NCBI GenBank assembly: GCA_000431155.1
Contig: HF985660.1
Coordinates: 211,164 to 221,815 of the forward strand
Direction: 5' to 3'
Length of the DNA: 10,652 nt
Source: Bacteroides sp. CAG:927
GTDB lineage: Bacteria; Bacteroidota; Bacteroidia; Bacteroidales; Muribaculaceae
In this document: one piece after another, positions 1 through 7,853 of the stretch
Position numbering within the stretch: position 1 is the stretch's first letter
How the letters are laid out: every line of letters starts with the position of its first letter
The notes under the pieces: model-generated
What the model was told of the DNA's origin: nothing
Databases searched by the model: none
Seen by the model: the letters and a program-made list of their open reading frames with translations, nothing else
Position numbers and translations under genes: made by a program

Positions 1-1481
1 AGGACAAGCCGCAAAAGCCCTCTCTTCCACAAAATCCCAATATCATAATAATTCTTGCCGACGACCTTGGCTATGGCGACCTTGAATGTTATGGCGCCAA
101 AAACGTAAAAACGCCACATGTCAACCGCCTTGCCGAACGTGGCATTCAATTCACCAACACCCATGCCGCCGCCAGCACTTCCACCCCGTCGCGCTACTCG
201 TTGCTCACCGGTGAATACGCATGGCGACAGCCCGGCACTGATGTGGCCCCTGGCAATGCGGGAATGATCATACGCCCGGAACGCTACACCATGGCCGACA
301 TGTTGAAATCCTGCGGATACGCCACTGCCGCTATCGGCAAATGGCATCTCGGGCTTGGCAACAAAGAAGGCCAACAGGACTGGAATGCACCTCTGCCCAT
401 GTCTTTGGCCGACATTGGCTTTGACTATCATTACATAATGGCCGCCACAGCCGACAGAGTTCCCTGCGTGTTCATTGAAAACGGCTCCATAGCCAATTAC
501 GATCCCGAAAATCCCATTGAGGTCAACTATCATACCAATTTCCCGGGAGAACCCACCGGCAAAGACAACCCCGAGTTGCTCTATAACCAAAAATCGTCAC
601 ACGGTCACGATATGTCTATCGTCAACGGCATAGGCCGCATCGGATATATGAAAGGCGGCGGAAAAGCTCTTTGGAAAGACGAGAACATAGCCGACTCCAT
701 CACCCAACATGCCATACAGTTCATAGACAATCACAAAGACTCGCCTTTCTTCATGTATTTCTGCACCAACGATGTGCATGTGCCACGATTTCCGCACAAC
801 CGTTTCCGTGGCAAGAACCCCATGGGCGTACGCGGCGATGCTATTGCCCAGTTTGACTGGAGTGTCGGCAGAATAATGCACACTCTTGATAGTCTCGGTA
901 TTGCTGACAACACTCTTATCATCCTTTCAAGCGATAATGGACCCGTGGTGGACGACGGATATGATGACCGTGCCGAAGAGCTGCTTAACGGGCACTCCCC
1001 TGCCGGTCCGTTCCGTGGCAACAAATACAGCGCATTTGAAGGCGGCACCATGGTACCCGCAATCATCAGCTGGCCTGCTGTAATTAAAGGAGGCCAAAAA
1101 AGCAACCTACTGATGACACAAGTGGACTGGCTCGCTTCACTGGCCGAACTTGTCAATGCCAGAATACCCGCCGGGGGCGCTCCCGACAGTCGCCCGCGCC
1201 TCGGCAATATGCTCGGTTATGACAATGAACCGGCGCCTTGGGTCATTGAAATGGCCTCTAACCGCACATTGAGCGTGCGCACGCCCAAATGGAAATATAT
1301 TGAGCCAAACGATGGCCCGAAAATGATTACATGGGGTCCGAAAATAGAAACAGGCAATCTGGCTATGCCTCAGCTCTACGACATGGAGTCCTCTCTTGAC
1401 GAGCAGAAAAACCTTGCACTTCAACATCCTGAGGTGGTTTTTGATATGCAGAACATACTGCGCCGGGCACGAAACAAATGA
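1..1481 (+). CDS. Ser-type sulfatase (arylsulfatase superfamily), 5' end cut by window edge
   Basis: A sulfatase hydrolyses sulfate esters, probably on host or dietary glycans; the substrate cannot be read from sequence. The reading frame is open from base 3, giving 492 visible residues; probably only a signal peptide and start codon are missing to the left. Visible residues (numbered from base 3) include the metal-binding ADD (D20, D21), the sulfatase signature STPSRYSLLTG (60-70), GKWHLG (K113, H115), a second His in NDVHVP (about 259), the metal-site pair SSDNG (D311, N312), and RGNKYSAFEGG (K341). The signature begins with Ser (bases 180-182) where many sulfatases have Cys, so activation to formylglycine should need a radical-SAM anSME maturase; none is in this window. 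The C-terminal LYDMESSLDEQKNLA is typical of the family. The stop overlaps the next start (ATGA), implying one transcript and coupled translation. Family assignment is secure, substrate unknown. Confidence 0.93.
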   Translation, partial: DKPQKPSLPQNPNIIIILADDLGYGDLECYGAKNVKTPHVNRLAERGIQFTNTHAAASTSTPSRYSLLTGEYAWRQPGTDVAPGNAGMIIRPERYTMADMLKSCGYATAAIGKWHLGLGNKEGQQDWNAPLPMSLADIGFDYHYIMAATADRVPCVFIENGSIANYDPENPIEVNYHTNFPGEPTGKDNPELLYNQKSSHGHDMSIVNGIGRIGYMKGGGKALWKDENIADSITQHAIQFIDNHKDSPFFMYFCTNDVHVPRFPHNRFRGKNPMGVRGDAIAQFDWSVGRIMHTLDSLGIADNTLIILSSDNGPVVDDGYDDRAEELLNGHSPAGPFRGNKYSAFEGGTMVPAIISWPAVIKGGQKSNLLMTQVDWLASLAELVNARIPAGGAPDSRPRLGNMLGYDNEPAPWVIEMASNRTLSVRTPKWKYIEPNDGPKMITWGPKIETGNLAMPQLYDMESSLDEQKNLALQHPEVVFDMQNILRRARNK

Positions 1482-2281
1482 GCGATATGAACGTAAAATC
1501 ACCTACCGAAACTCTCATTGCCGCCAATGCTGCCGGTATGGCCAAAGCATCAGCCACACGCAATTACGGCCGACTTGCCATCATGTCGGCTCTCGCCGGA
1601 TGCTACATAGCCTTTGGCGGAGTGTTGTCGCTCATCATTGGTTATGGGTTCCCGGAAATAACGGCCAACAATCCTGCCCTGCAAAAACTGTTGTCGGGAT
1701 GCGTGTTCCCAATCGGACTCATCCTCGTCGTGGTACTCGGCGCGGAGCTTTTCACCGGCAACAATGCACTGCTTATGCCCCCTACACTTCAGGGCACATG
1801 CTCATGGCGCACGGTCATACTCAATTGGACTCTCGTGTGGCTGGGCAACCTGATCGGTGCATTGCTGTTCACTTATTTCATGGTATGGCAATGCGGGCTT
1901 ATAAGCAACGATCCGTGGCACAGCGCCATAACCGCTATAGCGCATGCCAAAGTAAGCATGCCGTGGTTCACGGTAATGCTGAAAGGCATTGGAGCCAACT
2001 GGTGCGTGTGTCTTGCCGTATGGCTCGCCTTAAGCGGACATTCGCTTATTGAAAAAATGGCCGGATGCTGGCTGCCTGTAATGGCATTCGTTGCTCTGGG
2101 CTATGAGCACTCCATCGCCAACATGTTCTTCATTCCGGCCGGAATAATGGCCGGGGCCGAAGTCGGAATCACACGGATGCTTCTGGCCAATCTCATTCCC
2201 GCCACTATCGGCAATATAATCGGCGGCGCACTGCTCGTGGGATGCATCCACACATGGCTCCATGCCCCTAAGAAAAAGTGA
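1478..2281 (+). CDS. Formate/nitrite transporter (FNT) family anion channel
   Basis: A 267-residue polytopic inner-membrane protein of the FocA/NirC/hydrosulfide-channel family, pentameric channels for small monovalent anions (formate, nitrite, hydrosulfide). Visible hallmarks are ELFTGNN (90-96), NWTLVWLGNLIGAL (116-129), GIGANWCVCLAVW (170-182), LGYEHSIANMFFIPAG (208-222) and IPATIGNIIGGALLVG (240-255). Residues equivalent to E. coli FocA T91, K156, E208 and H209 appear as T93, K158, E210 and H211, so the gating loop and the proton-relay His are kept. The segment between HSIANMFFIPAG and the last helix is much shorter than in FocA. The start overlaps the sulfatase stop by four bases; Met4 (1487) is an alternative start. 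Formate is a normal fermentation product of these bacteria, making formate export a plausible job. Substrate choice among FNT members cannot be decided from sequence. Confidence 0.92.
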   Translation: MSDMNVKSPTETLIAANAAGMAKASATRNYGRLAIMSALAGCYIAFGGVLSLIIGYGFPEITANNPALQKLLSGCVFPIGLILVVVLGAELFTGNNALLMPPTLQGTCSWRTVILNWTLVWLGNLIGALLFTYFMVWQCGLISNDPWHSAITAIAHAKVSMPWFTVMLKGIGANWCVCLAVWLALSGHSLIEKMAGCWLPVMAFVALGYEHSIANMFFIPAGIMAGAEVGITRMLLANLIPATIGNIIGGALLVGCIHTWLHAPKKK

Positions 2282-2313
2282 CATAAACTCACTTATATGC
2301 AGATATTTTTTTA

Positions 2314-2321
2314 TATATTTG
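2314..2321 (+). promoter_or_regulatory. Probable Bacteroidetes -7 promoter element for the aldolase gene
   Basis: TATATTTG fits the Bacteroidetes -7 consensus TAnnTTTG and lies 49 bases before the aldolase ATG in an A/T-rich gap. No TTTG is found 19-21 bases upstream (ACTT or CACT instead), so the -33 part is weak. A T7 tract (2306-2312) lies just upstream. The aldolase start at 2371 has no Shine-Dalgarno sequence but an A-rich leader (ATACAAACTAA), usual in this phylum. Confidence 0.55.
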
Positions 2322-2370
2322 CATCGCATAATCGTATGCATATAGTTATTAACACTAATATACAAACTAA

Positions 2371-3369
2371 ATGGTAAGTTACAAAGAGTTAGGCCTTGTC
2401 AACACCCGTGAGATGTTTGCAAAGGCAATCAAGGGCGGCTATGCCATCCCTGCTTTCAACTTCAACAACATGGAGCAGCTGCAGGCTATCATCAAAGCTG
2501 CTGCTGAAGAAAAATCTCCCGTTATCCTTCAGGTTTCCAAAGGCGCACGCAACTATGCCAACGCCACACTCCTCCGCTACATGGCTCAGGGTGCTGTTGC
2601 TTATGCCAAAGAACTCGGTTGGGAACACCCCCAGATCGTGCTTCACCTCGACCACGGTGACAGCTTTGAGCTTTGCAAATCTTGCATCGACAACGGTTTC
2701 TCTTCTGTTATGATCGACGGCTCTCACCTCCCCTATGAGGAGAATGTGGCTCTCACCAAAAAAGTTGTGGACTACGCTCACCAGTTTGATGTAACTGTTG
2801 AAGGTGAACTCGGCGTACTCGCCGGCGTTGAAGACGAAGTTTCTTCCGACCACCACACCTACACCGACCCCGCTGAAGTTGTGGACTTCGCTACCCGCAC
2901 AGGTTGCGACAGCCTCGCTATCTCCATCGGCACATCACACGGTGCTTACAAGTTCACTCCCGAGCAGTGCACACGCAACGCCGAAGGTCGTCTCGTGCCC
3001 CCTCCATTGGCATTCAACGTGCTTGACGCTGTTATGAAGGAACTCCCCGGATTCCCCATCGTGCTCCACGGTTCTTCCTCAGTTCCTCAGGAATATGTTG
3101 ACATGATCAACAAATACGGTGGCAAACTTCCCGATGCTATCGGTATTCCCGAAGAAGAGCTTCGCAAAGCCGCTAAGAGCGCTGTTTGCAAAATCAACAT
3201 TGACTCCGACAGCCGTCTGGCTATGACCGCTGCTATCCGCAAAGTATTTGTTGAGAAACCCGGTGAATTTGACCCCCGCAAATACCTCGGTCCCGCTCGT
3301 GACGAAATGGAGAAACTCTACAAGCACAAAATTGAAAAAGTGCTTGGTAGCGCAGGCAAAGCTGAATAA
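2371..3369 (+). CDS. fba: Class II fructose-1,6-bisphosphate aldolase
   Basis: A cytosolic Zn-dependent aldolase that reversibly splits fructose 1,6-bisphosphate into dihydroxyacetone phosphate and glyceraldehyde 3-phosphate, in glycolysis and gluconeogenesis. The 332 residues match a full-length class II enzyme. Visible landmarks: YAIPAFNFNN (24-33); HLDHG (92-96) with catalytic D94 and Zn ligand H95; EGELG (144-148); GTSHGAYK (187-194) with Zn ligand H190; LHGSSSVP (232-239) with Zn ligand H233; and NIDSDSR (276-282) for phosphate binding. The stretch between GSSSVP and NIDSD is long, as in the class IIB branch. Codon use is restricted and rich in C-ending codons compared with its neighbours, consistent with high expression. 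It has its own promoter and a strong terminator, so it is probably monocistronic and unrelated in function to the upstream sulfatase-channel pair. Confidence 0.97.
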   Translation: MVSYKELGLVNTREMFAKAIKGGYAIPAFNFNNMEQLQAIIKAAAEEKSPVILQVSKGARNYANATLLRYMAQGAVAYAKELGWEHPQIVLHLDHGDSFELCKSCIDNGFSSVMIDGSHLPYEENVALTKKVVDYAHQFDVTVEGELGVLAGVEDEVSSDHHTYTDPAEVVDFATRTGCDSLAISIGTSHGAYKFTPEQCTRNAEGRLVPPPLAFNVLDAVMKELPGFPIVLHGSSSVPQEYVDMINKYGGKLPDAIGIPEEELRKAAKSAVCKINIDSDSRLAMTAAIRKVFVEKPGEFDPRKYLGPARDEMEKLYKHKIEKVLGSAGKAE

Positions 3370-3396
3370 AGCCGCCTCCATCAAGGATTAAATCAA

Positions 3397-3438
3397 AAGC
3401 ATGCCACATCAAAAAAAGGTGTGGCATGCTTCTTTTTT
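3397..3438 (+). terminator. Rho-independent terminator of the aldolase gene
   Basis: A perfect 12-bp stem pairs AAGCATGCCACA (3397-3408) with TGTGGCATGCTT (3420-3431). A T-G and a C-G pair can extend it to 14 bp, leaving an all-A loop of seven. CTTTTTT follows at 3432-3438. It starts 27 bases after the aldolase stop. Confidence 0.92.
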
Positions 3439-3483
3439 GTACCATATATACCTTGCCCTATGCCCGGGGTACCAATATAATAA

Positions 3484-3511
3484 GCGGGTGCGCCATGATT
3501 GACGCACCCGC
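3484..3511 (-). terminator. Hairpin terminator of the M16 peptidase gene
   Basis: A 9-bp GC-rich stem pairs GCGGGTGCG (3484-3492) with CGCACCCGC (3503-3511) around a 10-base loop. It begins 24 bases beyond the peptidase stop on the minus strand and is followed there by the moderately T-rich TTATTATATT. It may also catch plus-strand read-through past the aldolase terminator. There is no clean U-tract, so it is less certain than the aldolase terminator. Confidence 0.65.
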
Positions 3512-3535
3512 CGTATTTTAAGTCTAAAGTGTTGG

Positions 3536-6358
3536 TTACTGTGCAGGGTCAAGCACTACCACACGATAGTTGCCCTGTGCACGAAGCTGAGTGGCAAATG
3601 CCTTGATGTCATCCACTGTGATAGAGTTCACATCTTCAACGGATTTTGTCAAGGTATCCACACCGTCAAGACTCCAGCCGGAGATTGCAGCGAGCCAGCC
3701 ACCATTCTGCTCCATGCTCTGGGTGAACGACTTCACCATGAATTCTTTCACGGCATTAAGCTCGTCGGGCTGCACATCGTTGCCCATGCGCACAAATTCC
3801 TTCTCTATAAGTTCCAAAGCCTTGTCTTTCATTTCAGGCTTCATGGGGAATGCCGACATGATTTCAGTATTGGAGCTGTCAAAGCGTTCCATAGATCCGT
3901 TTGCACCGATTGAGTAAACCATACCTTCACGCTCACGGATGATATCGTTGAGGCGTTTTGACAGAACCTGACCGGTCATGGAAGCGAGCAGACGGTTGCG
4001 GTTGGTGAATTTGTCATGACCGTATTCGGTGATGTAGCACCAAGTCTGAGGTGTCTGCATGGAAGTTGAATAGGTGCTCACACCTGAACCCTTGATGATG
4101 TCAAGAGCGGGATTGGTGCCGCCGAAAGTGCGGTTAGCTTTCTCAGCAGGCAATGAAGCTATATATTTCTCAACCACATTGCGGAGTGAATCCATGTTCA
4201 CGTTGCCGACGAAAGTGAATGTGAAGTCTGCTGCATTGGCAAGCTGGGAATGAACGATTTCAAGAATCTGCTCGCGGCTTGCTTCGTTCACAATCTTTGT
4301 GTTAAGCTGACGCATGCGGGGCGATTTGAACAGTGTATCCATCACCTTGGTAGAGAAGATATACTGAGGATCAGCCTCCTGATTGGCAAGCTGTCCTGCC
4401 AGAGTGGCCTGAGTTGCTTTGAATTCGTCTTCATCAATATTGAATTCAGTGAACATGGCATAGATAAGTTCGCCGAGAGTATTGAGGTCCTTAGGTGTGG
4501 AGTTACCGCTTATCTGACGCTGATATGCGCGGAGCGATGCTGAAACGCCTGCCTGCTTGCCTGCAAGATACTCATCCACTTCAGTGCTGTTATATGTGCC
4601 GAAACCGGTGGCAAAACGCATTGCCATAGGCATGAATATGAGCGATGAAGCATAATCGTCTCCATAATTGGATGTGCCGTTTACAGCTGTTGCAGCAAAC
4701 AGTATTTCATCATCCTTGAATTTGGTGGGTTTCACGATTACTGTGGCACCGTTGCTCAGAGTCCATGTAGTTGCATCAAAAGTCTCGTTCTTTTCCTCTT
4801 TCACAATCTTGCCGGCAGGACGCAGAGCGGGAATGAACGGATCGGTTTTCACGTTCTCCACATAAGCCTCCATGTTTTCAGCATCGATGGCGGCAAAAGC
4901 CTTGGCAAAATCATCCGCAGTAGGATACTTGCCCTCGGCATTGTCCGGCATCATGGCAAGAAGCACACGGTTGTCGGTAGTGATGAGCTGAGGAAGAGTC
5001 TGGTTGATGGCATCAAGTATCTGGGGCACGGAGGTAAGCATCTTGGCTATCTCATAGTCTGTCTCAATGCCGGGTATAGGCTCATTGTTGAGGAAGTTTT
5101 CCACATATTCCTGTACATAAGATGTGCTTTCGCGCTGCTTGCGGTTGTTGTAAACACGCTCCATGCGCGACATATATTCGTCCTTCACACGGTTGTATTC
5201 GCTCTTGGTGAAGCCGAAACGTGCTGCACGCAGAAGCTCACGGTAAGCGGCTGCCACAGGAGTTACGGCATCATTGTCCTTACTGATGGCACCCACGGTC
5301 AGGGCATCCTTGGTCTTTGCAAGAAAGAAGTTACCGTAAGATACAGAAGCACCGCCGAAAGGAGCGTCGGGTTTGGCCGAAATCTTGTTGAGACGATTGT
5401 TGAGCATATCGCACATCATTTCCACAACATACTGCTGTGCGTAGTACGGGAATGAATTTTTCATTGAATCGGGGAATGCCTCGGTCTTGAACATTAGCTC
5501 GGCCAAAGTATTGGTCTGCTCGGGATCGTGGCCTATGGCATAGATTGTTCCGCCGGTATCGCTGACAGGAAAATACACGCGCTCGGCAGGATTTTCGGGC
5601 ATCTCTATGTCTGAGAACATCTCCTTGATTTTGTTCTCGATACGGTCCACGTTGATATCACCTACCACGATGATACCCTGCAAATCGGGACGATACCACT
5701 TCTCGTAGTAGTCGCGAAGGGCCTGAGGCTCAAAGTTGTCCACAACTTCCATTGTGCCGATCGGGAAACGATAGCCGTAGCGGTCACCGGGATAGATCAC
5801 CGGGAGAAGGTTCTCGATTATACGGGTCTGGCCAACCATGCGGCTGCGCCATTCCTCATGAATAACCTTGCGTTCGGCATCTATCTCCTCAGGCAGAAGC
5901 AGAAGGTCGTTGGCCCAGTCATGGAGCACGAGCAGACAGCTGTCCTGAACACCTTCACGGGCCACAGGCACATTGTTGATGTTGTACACGGTCTGGTCCA
6001 CTGCGGTATAGGCGTTGAGGTTCTGTCCGAATTTAACACCTACTGATTCCAGATACTTGATGAGGCTGTTGCCGGGGAAATGCGTGGATCCGTTGAAGCA
6101 CATATGCTCAAGGAAGTGAGCCAATCCGCGCTGATGATCCTCCTCATTGATGGAGCCGACACGCTGTGCAATATAGAAATCAGCCTGTCCTTTGGGGTAG
6201 TCGTTGTGACGAATGTAGTAAGTGAGGCCATTAGGCAGTTTACCTATCCTCACATCCTGATCCACGCCGATTGCGGGCATCTGTGCCTGCGCCAAAGCGG
6301 GGATGAGCATAGCGCCAAACAAGAAAAGTGACGCAATTGCTCTAAACATTTTCTTCAT
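3536..6358 (-). CDS. Secreted M16 (insulinase/pitrilysin-like) zinc metallopeptidase
   Basis: A 940-residue M16-family peptidase, which degrades peptides inside a clamshell made of two homologous halves. A signal peptide is visible (basic MKKMFR, hydrophobic core, likely cleavage after ALA or AQA near 23-25) with no lipobox, so it is expected in the periplasm or outside the cell. The inverted zinc motif HFLEH is at 81-85 (H81, H85 ligands, E84 general base); the third ligand lies in ERKVIHEE (162-169), most likely E169 by comparison with pitrilysin. The first peptidase domain spans roughly 37-190 and an M16_C domain roughly 205-390. The second half (about 525-900) starts with WTLSNGATVIVKPTKF and lacks HxxEH, as usual for the inactive half. 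The ATG at 6358 is favoured because the signal peptide begins there. It has its own probable promoter and a hairpin terminator. Substrate unknown. Confidence 0.94.
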   Translation of the reverse strand: MKKMFRAIASLFLFGAMLIPALAQAQMPAIGVDQDVRIGKLPNGLTYYIRHNDYPKGQADFYIAQRVGSINEEDHQRGLAHFLEHMCFNGSTHFPGNSLIKYLESVGVKFGQNLNAYTAVDQTVYNINNVPVAREGVQDSCLLVLHDWANDLLLLPEEIDAERKVIHEEWRSRMVGQTRIIENLLPVIYPGDRYGYRFPIGTMEVVDNFEPQALRDYYEKWYRPDLQGIIVVGDINVDRIENKIKEMFSDIEMPENPAERVYFPVSDTGGTIYAIGHDPEQTNTLAELMFKTEAFPDSMKNSFPYYAQQYVVEMMCDMLNNRLNKISAKPDAPFGGASVSYGNFFLAKTKDALTVGAISKDNDAVTPVAAAYRELLRAARFGFTKSEYNRVKDEYMSRMERVYNNRKQRESTSYVQEYVENFLNNEPIPGIETDYEIAKMLTSVPQILDAINQTLPQLITTDNRVLLAMMPDNAEGKYPTADDFAKAFAAIDAENMEAYVENVKTDPFIPALRPAGKIVKEEKNETFDATTWTLSNGATVIVKPTKFKDDEILFAATAVNGTSNYGDDYASSLIFMPMAMRFATGFGTYNSTEVDEYLAGKQAGVSASLRAYQRQISGNSTPKDLNTLGELIYAMFTEFNIDEDEFKATQATLAGQLANQEADPQYIFSTKVMDTLFKSPRMRQLNTKIVNEASREQILEIVHSQLANAADFTFTFVGNVNMDSLRNVVEKYIASLPAEKANRTFGGTNPALDIIKGSGVSTYSTSMQTPQTWCYITEYGHDKFTNRNRLLASMTGQVLSKRLNDIIREREGMVYSIGANGSMERFDSSNTEIMSAFPMKPEMKDKALELIEKEFVRMGNDVQPDELNAVKEFMVKSFTQSMEQNGGWLAAISGWSLDGVDTLTKSVEDVNSITVDDIKAFATQLRAQGNYRVVVLDPAQ

Positions 6359-6432
6359 ATTGTAAATAGTTAGTTAAGTATGTGATCTGAATTTAAGTAT
6401 TGGCTTATATCAGCTTTCATTTTATTTAGACG

Positions 6433-6440
6433 CAAATATA
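6433..6440 (-). promoter_or_regulatory. Probable -7 promoter element for the M16 peptidase gene
   Basis: Read on the minus strand, 6440 to 6433 is TATATTTG, identical to the element before the aldolase gene and matching TAnnTTTG. It lies 74 bases before the peptidase ATG. No TTTG is found 19-21 bases upstream, so the -33 element is poor. A second TATTTGC copy sits 10 bases upstream, forming a direct repeat (6432-6438 and 6442-6448). The leader between here and the ATG is A/T-rich with no recognisable structure. Confidence 0.5.
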
Positions 6441-6456
6441 TGCAAATAATTTCACC

Positions 6457-7845
6457 TCAGATTGTTTTTTTTGTCATTTTAGAAATCTGGTGCATTTCCC
6501 ATACCATGATTGATCCGGTAATCAAAGCCGCCAACAGGTCACTGCTCGGAAAAGCCATCCATATTCCGTCAAGCCCGAAATGCGGTGGCAACAGCAGGAG
6601 CAACGGTATAAGAAATATGACCTGACGGCTGAGACTCAGTACTATTGATAAGGTGGCTTTGCCAAGCGACTGCATGAAATTGGTTGACACGACCTGAAAT
6701 CCCACCACCCAAAATGCCTGAGTAGCTATAATGAGTGTGTTGGATGTAACCTCTATGAGGCGTGCATCAGGCGAAAAAGCTCGTGCTATGTATTGCGGAC
6801 ACACCATTGCAAACGCTGCACCGAGCGAGCAAATCACCGTTGCCCATAAGCATGTAAGCCAGTAAGCCCGCTTTAGGCGGTGCATAAGCCCGGCCCCGTA
6901 ATTGTATCCCACAATGGGTTGCATACCCTGACACATCCCCACTATCACCATCACAAGAAGCGATGTATAGGTGGTAAGTATGCCTGCCGCTGCTATGGCT
7001 TCGGTAGCAAGCTCGCCTCCATAACGCAATAGCGAGTGATTGATAATGGCGTTGATTACCGATGCTGCAAAATTCACCAGCGATGGGGCCGCACCTATGG
7101 TTATTATGCCCCACACTATGCTTCCGTGCAGTCTGAAAGTTCCTTTAGTGAAATGCAATATGCTTCCGGGGCGCATGAAATGTGCCATGACAAACACTGC
7201 CGATATGGTCATTGCTATATCAGTGGCTATAGCCGCACCCTTGATGCCCCATCCCAAGCCGAAAATAAACAGTGGCGCAAAAATTATGTTGAAGCCCGCT
7301 CCTATAAACATTGTCACCATTGCGCGGAGGGGATAGCCCGAAGCTCGCATTATATTGTTGAAGCTGAACGATATGTTCATTATGAACATGCCGGGCAGTA
7401 TATACATCATAAAATCACGCGCATACGGAAGCGTAACTTCATTGGCGCCAAAAGCCAAAAGTATCTCGTCAAGAAACAAAGCAAAGCAGGATATGTAAAC
7501 GGCTGCTATCAGTACTATGAGCGTAAGCGAGTTTCCCAGCACCATCAGTGCTCCCTTGTGGTTTGAGGCTCCGAGCATTATGGACACGCGGGCCGATGAG
7601 CCGGCTCCTATCAGCACGCCGAGTGCCGCCGACAGGTTCATGACAGGGAATGTGATGGTGAGCCCGGCAATTGCCTCAGGACCCACACCCTGACCTATGA
7701 ATATGCGGTCAATCACATTATATAGCGACATCACAAGCATACCCACCACAGCCGGAATGCTGTAGTGCCACAACAGGCGGCCTATGCTTCCCGAGGCAAG
7801 CTCGTTGAGCCGTTCCGCATCATTATGTGCTGCTATCGTTGCCAT
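6457..7845 (-). CDS. MATE-family multidrug/Na+ (or H+) antiporter, MepA-like
   Basis: A 462-residue inner-membrane exporter of the multi-antimicrobial extrusion family, usually powered by H+ or Na+ and moving cationic or amphipathic compounds out of the cytoplasm. The length suits 12 transmembrane helices in two repeats. Recognisable segments are LLWHYSIPAVVGMLVMSLYN followed by DRIFIGQ (about 24-53), GAGSSARVSIMLG (80-92), NNIMRASGYP in the first half, and GMCQGMQPIVGYNYGA in the second; the last is typical of the MepA branch. The gene is last in a four-gene unit, eight bases after the stop of the preceding small exported protein and without a Shine-Dalgarno sequence. No regulator such as MarR or TetR is adjacent. 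No terminator is visible after its stop, so some read-through into the M16 peptidase gene is possible. The transported substrate cannot be predicted; the MOP superfamily also contains lipid-linked sugar flippases, but this is not a flippase by its motifs. Confidence 0.92.
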   Translation of the reverse strand: MATIAAHNDAERLNELASGSIGRLLWHYSIPAVVGMLVMSLYNVIDRIFIGQGVGPEAIAGLTITFPVMNLSAALGVLIGAGSSARVSIMLGASNHKGALMVLGNSLTLIVLIAAVYISCFALFLDEILLAFGANEVTLPYARDFMMYILPGMFIMNISFSFNNIMRASGYPLRAMVTMFIGAGFNIIFAPLFIFGLGWGIKGAAIATDIAMTISAVFVMAHFMRPGSILHFTKGTFRLHGSIVWGIITIGAAPSLVNFAASVINAIINHSLLRYGGELATEAIAAAGILTTYTSLLVMVIVGMCQGMQPIVGYNYGAGLMHRLKRAYWLTCLWATVICSLGAAFAMVCPQYIARAFSPDARLIEVTSNTLIIATQAFWVVGFQVVSTNFMQSLGKATLSIVLSLSRQVIFLIPLLLLLPPHFGLDGIWMAFPSSDLLAALITGSIMVWEMHQISKMTKKTI

Positions 7846-7853
7846 ATATATTA

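Noticed and set aside
731..1207. 158-codon minus-strand frame antisense to the sulfatase
   Set aside because: Lies wholly inside the sulfatase, whose motifs are intact; low-complexity Ser/Pro/Arg-rich translation.
1396..2052. 218-codon plus-strand frame overlapping the sulfatase end and the channel gene
   Set aside because: Cys-, His- and Arg-rich translation in a frame shifted against the clearly recognisable FNT gene; not a gene.
2276..2312. Inverted repeat AAGTGA/TCACTT (2276-2281, 2289-2294) followed by a T7 tract, as a terminator for the sulfatase-channel unit
   Set aside because: The stem is only 6 bp and A/T-rich, overlaps the stop codon, and the T tract begins 11 bases after the stem, too far for a normal intrinsic terminator.
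6357..6456. Terminator between the MATE gene and the M16 peptidase gene
   Set aside because: No GC-rich hairpin with a T tract could be found on the minus strand in this gap; only the M16 promoter element is recognisable.
7036..7566. Long plus-strand open frame of 176 codons antisense to the MATE gene
   Set aside because: Its translation is rich in His, Tyr, Ser and Arg with no domain-like pattern, while the opposite strand encodes a clear MATE protein; it is a shadow frame.
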